Assembly (NCBI GenBank): GCA_040218815.1
Contig: JAVJQS010000008.1
Span: 186,001-250,000, forward strand
Reading direction: 5' to 3'
Source: JAVJQS01 sp040218815
Lineage (GTDB): Bacteria; Bacteroidota; Bacteroidia; Flavobacteriales_E; Vicingaceae
DNA: 64,000 nt
Under the pieces are notes generated by a model, which was not told the origin of the DNA, did not search any database, and saw only the letters and a list, made by a program, of their open reading frames with translations. A program made the translations under genes and the position numbers. Within the stretch, counting starts at the first letter, position 1, and each line of letters opens with the position of its first letter. Positions 1 through 9,137 of the stretch are shown here, one piece after another.

Positions 1-929
1 CCAGAGCCACCTTCAGTTCTTGAGCGTCCTTTATCTACTCTGTAAAATCGTTCAAAAAGTCGAGGTAAATGTTCCTCATTTATTCCTCTACCATTATCAG
101 CAACTTCCACTAAAACGTTCTCATCTAAGTCAAAAAATCGAATAACTGTTTTCCCCTCTTCAACACCATAATTTATTGAATTTACAATCAGATTTGTAAA
201 TACTTGGGATATTTTATTTGGATCCGCTTCTACAAAGATGGGCTTAGTTGGAATGTTAATTCGAAGTTTAATTCCCTTTTTCTTGGCTTTATACTCCAAA
301 GATTCAACTACTTCTTTAGCTAAATCGGTAAGGTTAAATCGAATTTTACTCAGTGTTATCCGATTGGATTCAAGTTTAGCTATTTCATCTAAATCGTCTA
401 CCATTTCAATCATTCGGTTGATACTTTTCTCAGCCTTCAAAAGGAAGCTCCGGTTGATCTTCTTGTCTTCTAAGCCTCCTTCTAAAAGTGTTAAAATATA
501 CCCTTGAATACTGAAAATTGGTGTTTTTAACTCGTGTGAAACATTACCTAAAAACTCCCTTCTAAATTTTTCCTGATCTGTTAAGCGTTCAATTTCCTCT
601 CGATTATGTTTATCCCATTCAATTACTTCTTGACGTATTTTACCAAATACATCATCTTTCATATTTAAGCTATATGGTTTTTGTTTCAGACCAACCTTCA
701 AGTTATGGATGGTTCGATAAATCAATCGAAATTTTTTATCAATGAATTGACTAATACCCCACATAAATATGAAGTAGCAAGCTATTGAAGTGCTTGCGAA
801 TAGTAAAAACGCAAAAAGAAAACTAAAGGGAAAGAAAATAATCCAATATAAGCTACCGAGGATAGTAACAATGGTAGCAATTAATGCAGCCAAGCGGATG
901 GATAGCTCTTGAGGCGTTAAATTTCGCAT
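1..929 (-). CDS. Sensor histidine kinase, PhoR-like (partial, 3' end outside window)
   Basis: Membrane histidine kinase that should phosphorylate the response regulator encoded just upstream on the same strand. Reading from an ATG at 929 gives two hydrophobic segments (about residues 13-35 and 37-58), a linker, then an H-box FLGNVSHELKTP with phospho-acceptor His132, an N-box (FTNLIVNSINYG), a G1 box (VADNGRGI) and an F-box (LFERFYRVDKG). The frame is still open at base 1, so only the last part of the ATP lid and C-terminus are missing. There is no periplasmic domain of note, which suggests sensing through the membrane or a partner, as in PhoR types. It lies 37 bases after the regulator stop, so the two are probably co-transcribed. 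Confidence 0.9.
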   Translation of the reverse strand, partial: MRNLTPQELSIRLAALIATIVTILGSLYWIIFFPFSFLFAFLLFASTSIACYFIFMWGISQFIDKKFRLIYRTIHNLKVGLKQKPYSLNMKDDVFGKIRQEVIEWDKHNREEIERLTDQEKFRREFLGNVSHELKTPIFSIQGYILTLLEGGLEDKKINRSFLLKAEKSINRMIEMVDDLDEIAKLESNRITLSKIRFNLTDLAKEVVESLEYKAKKKGIKLRINIPTKPIFVEADPNKISQVFTNLIVNSINYGVEEGKTVIRFFDLDENVLVEVADNGRGINEEHLPRLFERFYRVDKGRSRTEGGS

Positions 930-966
930 CCTTAAAGCTAAGGGTTTTCTGGAAGATACGGAAATC

Positions 967-1644
967 TTAGGCCTCAAATTTATACCCTACCCCTTTGACA
1001 GTTTTTATCAAGTCTTCACCTAGTTTTTCTCTAAGCTTACGAATATGTACATCAATTGTGCGATCACCTACTACTACTTCACCGCCCCAGATGCTATTCA
1101 TGATAACCTCTCTTGTATAAACTCTTCCAGGTTTCCCCATCAATAAGGACAATAATTCAAATTCTTTCTTAGGTAAATTTAATTCATTACCATCTTTTTT
1201 TATCACATAACGTTCACGATCAATTGAAATTCCACCAACTTCAATGTCCTGAACTGTTTGTTCTGCAGACCCTTTTCTTCTTAAGATGGCCTTTACTTTA
1301 CTCACTAAAACACGTGGTTTTACTGGTTTTGTAATGTAATCGTCTGCACCTGCATCAAAACCAGCAATTTGTGAATAATCTTCTCCTCGGGCAGTCAAAA
1401 ATGCAATTAAGGTATCCTTTAGGGATGAGTCGTTTCGGATTTGGTAACAGGTTTCCATGCCGTCCATCTCTGGCATCATTACATCTAAAATAATTAAGTC
1501 TGGCTTTTCTGCTTTTGCTATTTTAATGGCTTCTTTACCATTGTCTGCTGTAAAAACTTCAAAACCTTCTTTTTTAAGGTTGTAGCCAACGATTTCTAAA
1601 ATGTCTGGTTCGTCGTCAACTAAAAGAATCTTTTCTTTTTTCAT
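967..1644 (-). CDS. Response regulator, OmpR/PhoB family
   Basis: DNA-binding response regulator of 225 residues. The receiver domain (about 1-120) has the acidic pair in LLVDDEPD, phospho-acceptor Asp54 in LIILDVMMP, Thr84 and Lys106 in ITKPVKP. The winged-helix domain (about 130-225) ends in the typical VDVHIRKLREKL and KTVKGVGYKFEA motifs. It is followed by the histidine kinase on the same strand. A TACTTTTG box upstream (1670-1677) fits its promoter. The divergent neighbours are a lipoprotein and a TonB receptor, which it may regulate; phosphate control (PhoB) is an inference from architecture and context, not proven by sequence. Confidence 0.93.
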   Translation of the reverse strand: MKKEKILLVDDEPDILEIVGYNLKKEGFEVFTADNGKEAIKIAKAEKPDLIILDVMMPEMDGMETCYQIRNDSSLKDTLIAFLTARGEDYSQIAGFDAGADDYITKPVKPRVLVSKVKAILRRKGSAEQTVQDIEVGGISIDRERYVIKKDGNELNLPKKEFELLSLLMGKPGRVYTREVIMNSIWGGEVVVGDRTIDVHIRKLREKLGEDLIKTVKGVGYKFEA

Positions 1645-1669
1645 AGTGAAGTAAAGTGAATTTCAGTCG

Positions 1670-1677
1670 CAAAAGTA
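1670..1677 (-). promoter_or_regulatory. Bacteroidota -7 promoter box of the two-component operon
   Basis: Read on the minus strand the bases are TACTTTTG, a perfect match to TAnnTTTG. It lies 25 bases before the regulator ATG (1644), giving a leader of about 20 bases. No clear -33 TTTG is visible at the usual spacing. Confidence 0.6.
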
Positions 1678-1699
1678 GCTCAATGCTTGCTGTGAAATG

Positions 1700-1807
1700 T
1701 TAATACAAGATTAATTATTCTATTGTTAGCTAAAACAGTAACTATTAAATGTATTTTGATTTTTTCAGGCTTTATGACCAAAAAAACCGCTTAACAATTT
1801 CTTAAAG
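1700..1807. promoter_or_regulatory. Candidate 11-bp phased direct repeats (possible response-regulator sites)
   Basis: Two pairs of TTAAxA-type hexamers occur with 5-base spacers: TTAATA-N5-TTAATT at 1700-1716 and TTAACA-N5-TTAAAG at 1791-1807. OmpR/PhoB-family regulators bind 11-bp phased direct repeats, and Bacillus PhoP boxes have this TTAACA-N5 form. The region is AT-rich, so chance matches are possible. Confidence 0.25.
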
Positions 1808-1840
1808 TAGTCATAAGTTTTTAATAACCATTGCGTCATG

Positions 1841-1868
1841 TTGCACTTAAGAAATGGTGTTTCTTTTG
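1841..1868 (+). promoter_or_regulatory. Candidate promoter of the lipoprotein/TonB receptor genes
   Basis: TTG at 1841-1843, 17 bases, then TTCTTTTG at 1861-1868, one mismatch from TAnnTTTG. Transcription would begin near 1875, about 45 bases before the ATG at 1919. Confidence 0.45.
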
Positions 1869-1918
1869 CATCGAAATTCAAACTAGTTAAAAACTGAAAC
1901 AAATTAAAATTAACCAAA

Positions 1919-3214
1919 ATGAAAAAATTTAGATTTTCAAACAAATTATTAATGGGAGCAGCAATTGCAGTGGCAATGTCTGTTTCATTTTCTTCATGTT
2001 CTGATGATGACGATGATGAAGATCCTACTTCAGGTGGAAAAACTGAAACAACAAGATTTATTACTGCTGACGAAACTTGGGCAGGAGATGAAATACATAC
2101 GTTGGACAAAAGAACTATTGTTACTTCTGGTGTAACCTTAACCATTGAGGCAGGTGCAATAATAAAAGGAGAGCCTGGGTCTGAATCTAATGCAAAGCCT
2201 TTAATTATTGCTCAAGGAGCAAAAATTATGGCAAAAGGAACAGCTGCAAAACCAATTATTTTTACTTCATCTTCTGATAATATTGCAGTTGGGCAAAAAA
2301 CTGGAACAAATTTAACTTCTACTTCAAGAGGTCAATGGGCTGGATTAATCATTCTGGGTAGAGCGCCTATTTCACCAAGTGCAGGAATAACTGCAAGAAT
2401 AGAAGGTATTCCTCCAACAGTTACAGAGGGAATTTATGGTGGGAATGACCCTGCAGATAATTCAGGAGTATTAGAGTATGTTTCAATTCGTCATGGTGGA
2501 GTTGAACTAGTTCCAGGTGGAGGAAACGAAATCAACGGACTAACACTTGGTGGAGTTGGAACTGGCACAACAATTTCTCACATAGAAGTAGTAGCTAATT
2601 TAGATGATGGAATCGAATTTTTTGGAGGAACTGTAAATGTTTCAAATGCTATTGTTGGTTATCAAGGAGACGATGCATATGACATTGATCAAGCTTACTC
2701 AGGAACAATAACAAACATTGCTTATGTTTCTGGATTAGATTCAGACCATGCATTAGAGATTGACGGACCTGAAGGTTCTGCAAATGCAGATGGAGCTTTT
2801 ACTTTAACTGCTGGTTATTTGAAAGGAAATACTGATGCTGGAAGTGGTGAGTTTGCTGATTTTAGATCAAATGCTAAAGGAAACGTAAACAATCTATATT
2901 TTTTCAATTTTAAAGAATCTGCGGATGTTGAATTAGATGCAGATGATTTAGATGACGATAATAGAGTTTCATCTAATTATAATACCGGATTATTGTCAAT
3001 GGAAAGTTGTGTATTTAATACAGATCCATTTATGGTTACTTTAGAAGATATTGCTTCAGATAAATTGGCTACACCAATTGCAGGGTTTGACTTTGATGCA
3101 GTATTTGCTGCTAATAATTCTTTATCTAGCACTGCTCCTTCTAATGGGTTTGTAAAATCAGAATTTACAGGATGGACTTGGTTTGACGCTAATGGAGAAC
3201 TAAACGACTTTTAA
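1919..3214 (+). CDS. Surface-type lipoprotein with beta-helix-like body
   Basis: Secreted lipoprotein of 431 residues. The N-terminus is a lipoprotein signal peptide with lipobox ending at Cys27 (SFSSC), followed directly by SDDDDDED. An acidic stretch after the lipid-bearing Cys acts as a lipoprotein export signal in several Bacteroidota, so surface exposure is likely. The body is rich in Gly, Thr, Ile and Asn with repeated hydrophobic strands (for example VTSGVTLTIEAGAIIKGE), consistent with a right-handed beta-helix fold. It sits between a two-component system and a TonB receptor, so a substrate-capture role beside the receptor is likely but unproven. No T9SS sorting domain is present. Confidence 0.8.
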   Translation: MKKFRFSNKLLMGAAIAVAMSVSFSSCSDDDDDEDPTSGGKTETTRFITADETWAGDEIHTLDKRTIVTSGVTLTIEAGAIIKGEPGSESNAKPLIIAQGAKIMAKGTAAKPIIFTSSSDNIAVGQKTGTNLTSTSRGQWAGLIILGRAPISPSAGITARIEGIPPTVTEGIYGGNDPADNSGVLEYVSIRHGGVELVPGGGNEINGLTLGGVGTGTTISHIEVVANLDDGIEFFGGTVNVSNAIVGYQGDDAYDIDQAYSGTITNIAYVSGLDSDHALEIDGPEGSANADGAFTLTAGYLKGNTDAGSGEFADFRSNAKGNVNNLYFFNFKESADVELDADDLDDDNRVSSNYNTGLLSMESCVFNTDPFMVTLEDIASDKLATPIAGFDFDAVFAANNSLSSTAPSNGFVKSEFTGWTWFDANGELNDF

Positions 3215-3242
3215 TATATAAATTAAGAATACTTTATTTATA

Positions 3243-3274
3243 AACCCTTTCGGAATTTTTCCGGAAGGGTTTTT
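3243..3274 (+). terminator. Intrinsic terminator after the lipoprotein gene
   Basis: An 11-bp stem (AACCCTTTCGG with CCGGAAGGGTT, one G-T pair) with a short T-rich loop is followed by a T run. It lies between the lipoprotein gene and the TonB receptor gene, so it probably lowers rather than blocks receptor expression, since no separate strong promoter is obvious after it. Confidence 0.7.
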
Positions 3275-3291
3275 ACTATTTTCAGAAAGGA

Positions 3292-6180
3292 ATGAGAAAT
3301 CAAAGAATACTATTGAGTTTATTGTTTATAGCAACTTGTAACTCATTGTTTGCTCAGTTGGGTACAATAAGAGGAAAAATTATTGACGACGAAACTGGAG
3401 AAACATTGATTGGTGTAAACGTTATTGTTCAAGGAACATCTAACGGTGCCTCAACAGATTTGGATGGGTCGTTTTCATTAAAAGTACAGGAAGGAACTTA
3501 TACAATTGAATGCTCTTATATTTCTTATGCAAAATTAGTGGTAAGTGATATTTCAGTTAAAGCTGGAGAAGTTACCACCTTAGGTGAGATGAGGCTTAAG
3601 CCTGATGCAATTCTTAATAAAGAAGTAGTTATAACTGCTAAACGAACTCGAAATAATGAAACGGCAATGGTTACAATGCAAAAAAAATCTGCCAATGTTA
3701 TGGACGGAATTTCATCTCAGACGTTTAAAAAAGTCGGAGATGGTGATGCTGGCGCAGCCATAAAAAGAGTAACAGGTGTTTCGGTTGAAGGTGGAAAGTA
3801 TGTTTATGTAAGAGGTCTTGGAGACAGGTATACAAAAACAACATTAAATGGAATGGAAGTTCCTGGCTTAGATCCTGATAGAAACTCCATTCAATTAGAT
3901 ATCTTTCCTACTAACCTTATCGACAATCTCACTGTTTTTAAAACATTTACACCAGACTTATCTGGAGACTTTACTGGAGGAAATGTTGACATTGTTACAA
4001 AGGATTTTCCTGATGAAAAAACGATGGGAGCTTCCATTTCTTTGGGTTATAACCCTGAAATGAACTTAACTTCAGATTTCTTGTCTTACGAATCTTCTTC
4101 CGCAGATAATTTTGGATTAGGAGCTAATTCTCGTGATGTGCCGTTTGATAGAAACATTGATTTAGATATAGGAAGAATTTCGCAGGATCCACAATTAGTT
4201 TCAGATTTAACTAGGGAGTTTGATAAAACAATGGGTGCAACTAGGGCTTCTAGCTTTTTAAATACAGGCTTTGGCTTCAATGTAGGTAATCAGATTAATA
4301 AAAATGGTTTAACTTATGGGTATAATTTTTCTACAAGCTATGATAGAAAGTTCACTTATTATGAAGGCGCAGAGTTTGGTGAATACATAACAAATCGCGA
4401 CACAAATATTTACGAACTAGGTTTTGATCGAAAAGACTCAGGAGATGTTGGGATAGAAGAGGTTTTTTGGAGTGCTTTTGCTAGTGGTTCTGTGAAAAAA
4501 GGAAATTCAAGTGCGACTGTATCTTTAATGCATTTGCAAAACGGACAAAAACAAGCTTCGCTTTTTGATGGGTCTAAATCTTCTCGTGTAGATCAATCGG
4601 CAACCCTTAAAAAACACGTGCTATACTATAATCAACGAAGTATTTCAAATGCTTTATTAACTTTAAAACATGTAATTCCAGAATCGGACATTGAAATAAC
4701 GTTTAAAACTGCACCTACCTTAGCTTTAAATAGGGAGCCTGATTTTCGCCAAACAATTTATGAGATAGACCAAGATAGAACTATTATTTCTGGAAAGGGA
4801 AATGCTTTAGTTCAAAGAATATATAGAGATCTGGAAGAAATAAGTTTAGGTAATAAGTTGGATGTAAAAAAGCGATTTAAAGTTTGGAATGACCAAGAGT
4901 CTACTTTAAAAGTTGGTGCAGCATATAACTTTAAAGATAGAACTTTTGATGTTTTAACTTATCAATTTAGAGAGAATGTTGCTCGTTCAGATTATAAACT
5001 TGATCCGAGAGAAATTCTTGAGCCATCAAATATATATGATCCTGTAACAAATGATCGAGGAGTTTATGCAAGAGGGTTTGTTCAACCAAATAATAATTAC
5101 ATGGCAAACTCAACTAATTATGCCTTTTATGCTATGAATGAGTTGCCATTGAATGAAGTTCTAAAAGCAATCTATGGAGTGCGTCTCGAACAATTTGCTA
5201 TTCGGTATACTGGTCAAAGACAATCTGTTGCTTCTTCAGAAGATATTTTTAACAACGATAAGGTTCTAGATGAATTCAATGTGCTTCCTTCAGTTGGGTT
5301 AATTTATAATTTTGCAGAAGAAACAAATCTTAGATTTAATTTTTCTCAAACTTTAGCTAGGCCATCGTTTAAAGAAAAGTCAGGTGCTGTAATTATTGAT
5401 GCGCTTACAGGAAGAACCTTTATAGGAAACCTAGATTTAGAGCAAACTGAAATTGATAATTTTGATCTTAGATTAGAGCGATTTTACCCAGGAGGCCAAT
5501 TAGTATCGTTAAGTGGATTTTATAAAAAGTTTGTAAATCCAATTGAAATTGTTCCTTTTGACCAAACTGCAACAAGTTCCCTTACTCCACGAAACTCTTC
5601 TGATGCTCAAGTTTTTGGAGGAGAGTTAGATGCTAGAAAAAATTTATCTTTCATTAAGGAAAGTTTGAGAAGTTGGTCGGTTGGTGCAAACTTTACTTAT
5701 GTGGTTTCAAGAATTGATCGAAGAGACATTATTACTCCTGGAAATGATGGAATACTCGGTACTCCTGATGATCGATCTGAGTATCAGGAAAAAGTTGAAA
5801 ATAAAAGAGCTGGAGAGAGTATTGATGAATTTCGACAATTACAAGGTCAATCACCATACATTGTTAATGCTTACTTAAATTACGTAAATGATTCTCTTGG
5901 CATAGAAGCAAATATAAGTTTCAATGTACAAGGTAAAAGATTAGCTGTAGTTGGGGTAGGTAGAAGTCCTGACGTTTTTGAACAGCCATTTAGCAGTTTG
6001 AATTTTAAAGTTTCTAAGTCTCTTGGTAAAGAGTCTAATTCAAATTTAAGCTTGAGTGTTTCAAATATTCTGAACGATACAAGAGAAAAGCTTTATGAAT
6101 CTTACAGAGCCGAAAGTGAAATCTTCTCAAAATTCTCTCCAGGACAAACTTTATCTGTAGGATATAGCTATAATTTCTAA
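3292..6180 (+). CDS. TonB-dependent outer-membrane receptor
   Basis: Outer-membrane transporter of 962 residues. After a signal peptide (about 1-21, ending SLFAQ) comes a carboxypeptidase-regulatory-like domain (about 24-105, GTIRGKIIDDETGETLIGVNV), then a plug domain (about 130-235) with YVYVRGLGDRYTKTTLNG and GGNVDIVTKDFP, and a long beta-barrel ending in an aromatic residue (SVGYSYNF). It needs TonB-ExbBD energy from elsewhere. It follows the lipoprotein gene by 77 bases and probably works with that lipoprotein as an uptake pair. The substrate cannot be read from sequence; the two-component context makes phosphate-containing compounds a reasonable guess. Confidence 0.93.
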   Translation: MRNQRILLSLLFIATCNSLFAQLGTIRGKIIDDETGETLIGVNVIVQGTSNGASTDLDGSFSLKVQEGTYTIECSYISYAKLVVSDISVKAGEVTTLGEMRLKPDAILNKEVVITAKRTRNNETAMVTMQKKSANVMDGISSQTFKKVGDGDAGAAIKRVTGVSVEGGKYVYVRGLGDRYTKTTLNGMEVPGLDPDRNSIQLDIFPTNLIDNLTVFKTFTPDLSGDFTGGNVDIVTKDFPDEKTMGASISLGYNPEMNLTSDFLSYESSSADNFGLGANSRDVPFDRNIDLDIGRISQDPQLVSDLTREFDKTMGATRASSFLNTGFGFNVGNQINKNGLTYGYNFSTSYDRKFTYYEGAEFGEYITNRDTNIYELGFDRKDSGDVGIEEVFWSAFASGSVKKGNSSATVSLMHLQNGQKQASLFDGSKSSRVDQSATLKKHVLYYNQRSISNALLTLKHVIPESDIEITFKTAPTLALNREPDFRQTIYEIDQDRTIISGKGNALVQRIYRDLEEISLGNKLDVKKRFKVWNDQESTLKVGAAYNFKDRTFDVLTYQFRENVARSDYKLDPREILEPSNIYDPVTNDRGVYARGFVQPNNNYMANSTNYAFYAMNELPLNEVLKAIYGVRLEQFAIRYTGQRQSVASSEDIFNNDKVLDEFNVLPSVGLIYNFAEETNLRFNFSQTLARPSFKEKSGAVIIDALTGRTFIGNLDLEQTEIDNFDLRLERFYPGGQLVSLSGFYKKFVNPIEIVPFDQTATSSLTPRNSSDAQVFGGELDARKNLSFIKESLRSWSVGANFTYVVSRIDRRDIITPGNDGILGTPDDRSEYQEKVENKRAGESIDEFRQLQGQSPYIVNAYLNYVNDSLGIEANISFNVQGKRLAVVGVGRSPDVFEQPFSSLNFKVSKSLGKESNSNLSLSVSNILNDTREKLYESYRAESEIFSKFSPGQTLSVGYSYNF

Positions 6181-6206
6181 TTCAGAATTCAAGAATATTA
6201 TTTCAT

Positions 6207-6239
6207 AAAAAAAGGAGCGAAAATTTCGCTCCTTTTTTT
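6207..6239. terminator. Bidirectional intrinsic terminator
   Basis: A near-perfect inverted repeat with core GGAGCGAAA / TTTCGCTCC is flanked by an A run on the left and a T run on the right. It can end transcription from both the TonB receptor gene (plus) and the convergent acyl-CoA ligase gene (minus). Confidence 0.9.
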
Positions 6240-6250
6240 ATGTCTTGATT

Positions 6251-8011
6251 TTACCCCCGGTAACAATGTTCAATTTCATCCTTGAAATTATCCATAATTA
6301 TTCTGCGCTTTACTTTCATGGTAGGTGTCATTTCACCTGAGTCAATTCCCCATTCAGAAGGAGATAGAATTATTTTCTTCACGCGCTCATACTGTGCAAA
6401 GCTTTCATTGTAATAGTCCACTTCACGCATAATACGATTAAAAACACGCTCTTCCTTAATCATGCTTTCATTGTTGCTGTAGTTGATGTTTTTTCGTTTG
6501 CACCATTCTTTTAAATACTCAAAAGCAGGTTGAATGATTGCCGCCGGATGTTTTTCGCCTTCGCCAATAACCATGATCTGCTCGATGAATGACGATTCTT
6601 TCATCTTGTTCTCAATCGTTTGAGGGGCAACATATTTCCCACCTGAAGTTTTAAAGGTTTCCTTTTTTCTACCGGTAATTTTTAAGTATTCTCCTTCCCA
6701 CATTTCCCCTAAATCACCTGTTTTAAACCAACCATCTGCATCAAAAACCTCTCTGGTGGCTTCTTCATTCTTGTAATAACCCATCATCACATTGGGTCCT
6801 TTGGCTAAAATTTCTCCATCTGCCGCAATCTTTATTTCTACTCCAGTTAGTGGTCTGCCAACAGTTCCAATTCTAACGCCGTCATTTTCTTGCGCATTTA
6901 CTGCTAAAACAGGAGATGTTTCTGTTAAACCATATCCTTCCATAACGGGAATTTGTGCTGCTAAAAATACTCGTGCCAATCGCGGTTGCAAAGCGGCAGC
7001 TCCTGAAGCAACTGCTTTTGCATTACCGCCTAAGGCTTCTCGCCACTTGTTAAAAATAATTTTATTAGCCAACTTTAATTGAAACTCATACCACGCTCCA
7101 TTTTTACCATTTAATTCATAGCGCTGCCCTAAACCTAATGCCCAAAAGAACAATCCCTTTTTAATTCCAGTGAGTTCAGCCCCTTTTGCTACAATTTTAT
7201 CATACACTTTCTCCAATAATCTTGGTACGGCTGTAAAAACCTGAGGATGTACTTCTTTTAGGTTTTCCCCAATCGTTTCTAGTGATTCTGCATAATAAAT
7301 TGAGGTTCCAGTGTAGATGTATAAGTAGCAAACCATGCGCTCATATACATGACAGAGTGGTAAAAAACTCAAGGAGCAAGAGTCGCTGCCAACAGGTAAC
7401 CTTTCCCTTGATGCAACAGCATTGCTTACTAAGTTTTTATGTGAAAGCATTACTCCTTTGGGTCGCCCGGTTGTGCCTGAAGTATAAATTAAAGTAGCTA
7501 AATCTTCTTCATCGATGCTTGCTTTAATTTGTTCAATTCTCTCTCCATTTTTATTTTCACCCTTCTCTTTGATGGCTGTCCAATTTTCGCAGTTTTTTAA
7601 GGTATCAAAACTGTAAATACTAGCTAAAGTGGCAACCTTATCTTTTATTGAATTCACTTTTCCAAACAACTCCTCATCAGCTACTAAACAAAGTTTTACT
7701 TCAGCATTATTTAATATGTACTCGTAATCCTCTTCCGTAATAGTTGGATAAATGGGAACGTTTATCATTCCTGCCATTAAAATACCAAGGTCGGCAATGT
7801 GCCATTCAGGACGGTTATTTGAAATTAAGCCAATTTTATCTTTTGGTTGTAAACCTAATTCTAGTAAGCCAGAAGCAAAAGCCATAGCTTGCTCAATCAT
7901 CGATTGAGTGCTAGTTGGCACCCACTCTCCATTGATTTTTGCAGTTAAAGCGTCTTTTTTTGGAAAGTTATTTAACTGGTGATAGTGTAAGTCAAAAATT
8001 CGTTTTACCAT
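6251..8011 (-). CDS. Long-chain fatty-acid--CoA ligase (AMP-forming)
   Basis: Activates fatty acids to acyl-CoA through an acyl-adenylate. The 586-residue protein has the adenylate-forming signature LIYTSGTTGRPKGVMLS (about 174-190), GYGLTETSP, GWFKTGDLG and the C-terminal hinge ITGRKKETFKTSGGKYVAP, the pattern of the FadD/FAA long-chain group. Length is usual for this Bacteroidota family. It starts at an ATG (codons M-V-K-R) and stands alone, divergent from the cupin gene, with the bidirectional terminator just downstream. A TATCTTTA box about 15-22 bases upstream of the start may be its -7 element. Chain-length preference cannot be told. Confidence 0.92.
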   Translation of the reverse strand: MVKRIFDLHYHQLNNFPKKDALTAKINGEWVPTSTQSMIEQAMAFASGLLELGLQPKDKIGLISNNRPEWHIADLGILMAGMINVPIYPTITEEDYEYILNNAEVKLCLVADEELFGKVNSIKDKVATLASIYSFDTLKNCENWTAIKEKGENKNGERIEQIKASIDEEDLATLIYTSGTTGRPKGVMLSHKNLVSNAVASRERLPVGSDSCSLSFLPLCHVYERMVCYLYIYTGTSIYYAESLETIGENLKEVHPQVFTAVPRLLEKVYDKIVAKGAELTGIKKGLFFWALGLGQRYELNGKNGAWYEFQLKLANKIIFNKWREALGGNAKAVASGAAALQPRLARVFLAAQIPVMEGYGLTETSPVLAVNAQENDGVRIGTVGRPLTGVEIKIAADGEILAKGPNVMMGYYKNEEATREVFDADGWFKTGDLGEMWEGEYLKITGRKKETFKTSGGKYVAPQTIENKMKESSFIEQIMVIGEGEKHPAAIIQPAFEYLKEWCKRKNINYSNNESMIKEERVFNRIMREVDYYNESFAQYERVKKIILSPSEWGIDSGEMTPTMKVKRRIIMDNFKDEIEHCYRG

Positions 8012-8070
8012 GGTAAGTTAGATTTCAAGTAAAGATAAAATTAAATTTGGAATTTAAATCTAACGGCAAA

Positions 8071-8550
8071 ATGACAAAAAAGCAATGGGTAGAGCATCTG
8101 CAACTCTTGCCTCACCCTGAAGGAGGATTTTATCGAGAAACCTATAGGAGTAAAACGAAAATCGATCTTGAGGGTGTGGGTCAGCGAAATTTATCAACTG
8201 GAATTTACTTTTTATTGGAAGAGGGAAATTTTTCGGCTTTTCATCGTATAAAGTCAGATGAAATGTGGCATTATTATGCTGGAGATCCACTAATAGTGCA
8301 TATGATTGATGTTGATGGTAATTACACTAATCAAAAAATAGGAAATGATTTTCTGAATAATGAATTACCACAGTTTGTAGTACCAGCTGGAATTTGGTTT
8401 GCCTCTGAAGTTGTTCAAGGGGGGTGCTTTTCACTAGTAGGCTGTACAGTGTCATTTGGCTTTGATTTTCAAGATTTTGAATTAGCAGATTCAAGGTTTA
8501 TGGATAAATTTACTTCACACAGAGATATTATTAAACGATTAATTCGATAG
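8071..8550 (+). CDS. Cupin-family protein, DUF985 type
   Basis: Small soluble cupin (159 residues from the ATG at 8071). The N-terminus WVEHLQLLPHPEGGFYRETY is the hallmark of the DUF985 (Cupin_5) family, and the body has the beta-barrel strands with FHRIKSDEMWHYYAG, a likely metal/ligand site. The function of the family is not settled; sugar-epimerase-like or small-molecule binding roles have been suggested. A longer reading from a TTG at 8047 is possible, but the family homology begins at the ATG. It is followed 38 bases later by the SiaB-like gene on the same strand, with a separate candidate promoter between them. Confidence 0.85.
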   Translation: MTKKQWVEHLQLLPHPEGGFYRETYRSKTKIDLEGVGQRNLSTGIYFLLEEGNFSAFHRIKSDEMWHYYAGDPLIVHMIDVDGNYTNQKIGNDFLNNELPQFVVPAGIWFASEVVQGGCFSLVGCTVSFGFDFQDFELADSRFMDKFTSHRDIIKRLIR

Positions 8551-8566
8551 TAAATGTTGAATTAGT

Positions 8567-8574
8567 TACTTTTA
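8567..8574 (+). promoter_or_regulatory. Candidate -7 box of the siaB/siaC-like pair
   Basis: TACTTTTA, one mismatch from TAnnTTTG, placed 14 bases before the TTG start at 8589. No -33 element at standard spacing. Confidence 0.4.
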
Positions 8575-8588
8575 TCACTTATACCAAT

Positions 8589-9137
8589 TTGAGCAATTTG
8601 CAATTAATCGAAAAACGGAAGCAGTTATTAAACCTACCATTCAATAAAGATCAAATTGAATATTGGGGACCAATTAGTAATGAGTTTTCAGATGCTTTTT
8701 TAGGAATGGGTCGCTTGTTCTTACAGCAGTTTCTAGAAAAAGCCCATGTTCGCTTGGTAAAAGGTGTTTTTTCTTCTTTTGTGGAAATGGTGCAAAATAT
8801 TGCAGAATACAATCAAAAGGAATTTGAAGACAATATTCCACAATCCTTTGTACATTTGATGTTGGGTGATAATGCTATAATCATTACAACCATTAACAAA
8901 ATCAAAGAAAAAGACGTGCCCCACCTCACGCAGCTCTTAACTAATCTTTTCGCTATGTCGAAGGAGGAATTAAAGAAAGCGCATAGGGAAGCACTTTTAG
9001 ACGGGAAGAGTTTGGGATTAATCATGATTAAAAAATTAATTGACTCTGAATTAGATTGGGAAATCAATAAGGATGAAAAAGGGAATAACTGGTTTAGTTT
9101 AGAACTTAAAATCAACTATGGAAGCACTAAAAATTGA
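8589..9137 (+). CDS. SiaB-like protein kinase (DUF6272 type)
   Basis: Predicted small serine/threonine kinase of the SiaB family, 182 residues, related in fold to anti-sigma-factor kinases. An N-box-like helix (SSFVEMVQNIAEYNQ, about 58-72) and a later LGLIMIKKLID helix (about 143-153) are the visible features. It starts at TTG: the next in-frame Met is at residue 40, inside the domain. It overlaps the next gene, a SiaC-like phosphoprotein, by 20 bases, so the two are translationally coupled. In Pseudomonas aeruginosa SiaB phosphorylates SiaC and SiaA (a PP2C phosphatase) reverses this. A SpoIIE-type phosphatase lies at 46-48 kb of this window. Confidence 0.78.
   Translation: MSNLQLIEKRKQLLNLPFNKDQIEYWGPISNEFSDAFLGMGRLFLQQFLEKAHVRLVKGVFSSFVEMVQNIAEYNQKEFEDNIPQSFVHLMLGDNAIIITTINKIKEKDVPHLTQLLTNLFAMSKEELKKAHREALLDGKSLGLIMIKKLIDSELDWEINKDEKGNNWFSLELKINYGSTKN

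Noticed and set aside
1765..2145. Minus-strand open frame of 126 codons over the lipoprotein start
   Set aside because: It lies antisense to a well-supported signal peptide and acidic stretch; its Ser run is the complement of the Asp codons.
8005..8016. 12-bp palindrome TTACCATGGTAA at the acyl-CoA ligase start
   Set aside because: It is made from the start codon context on both sides and has no promoter next to it; chance is likely.
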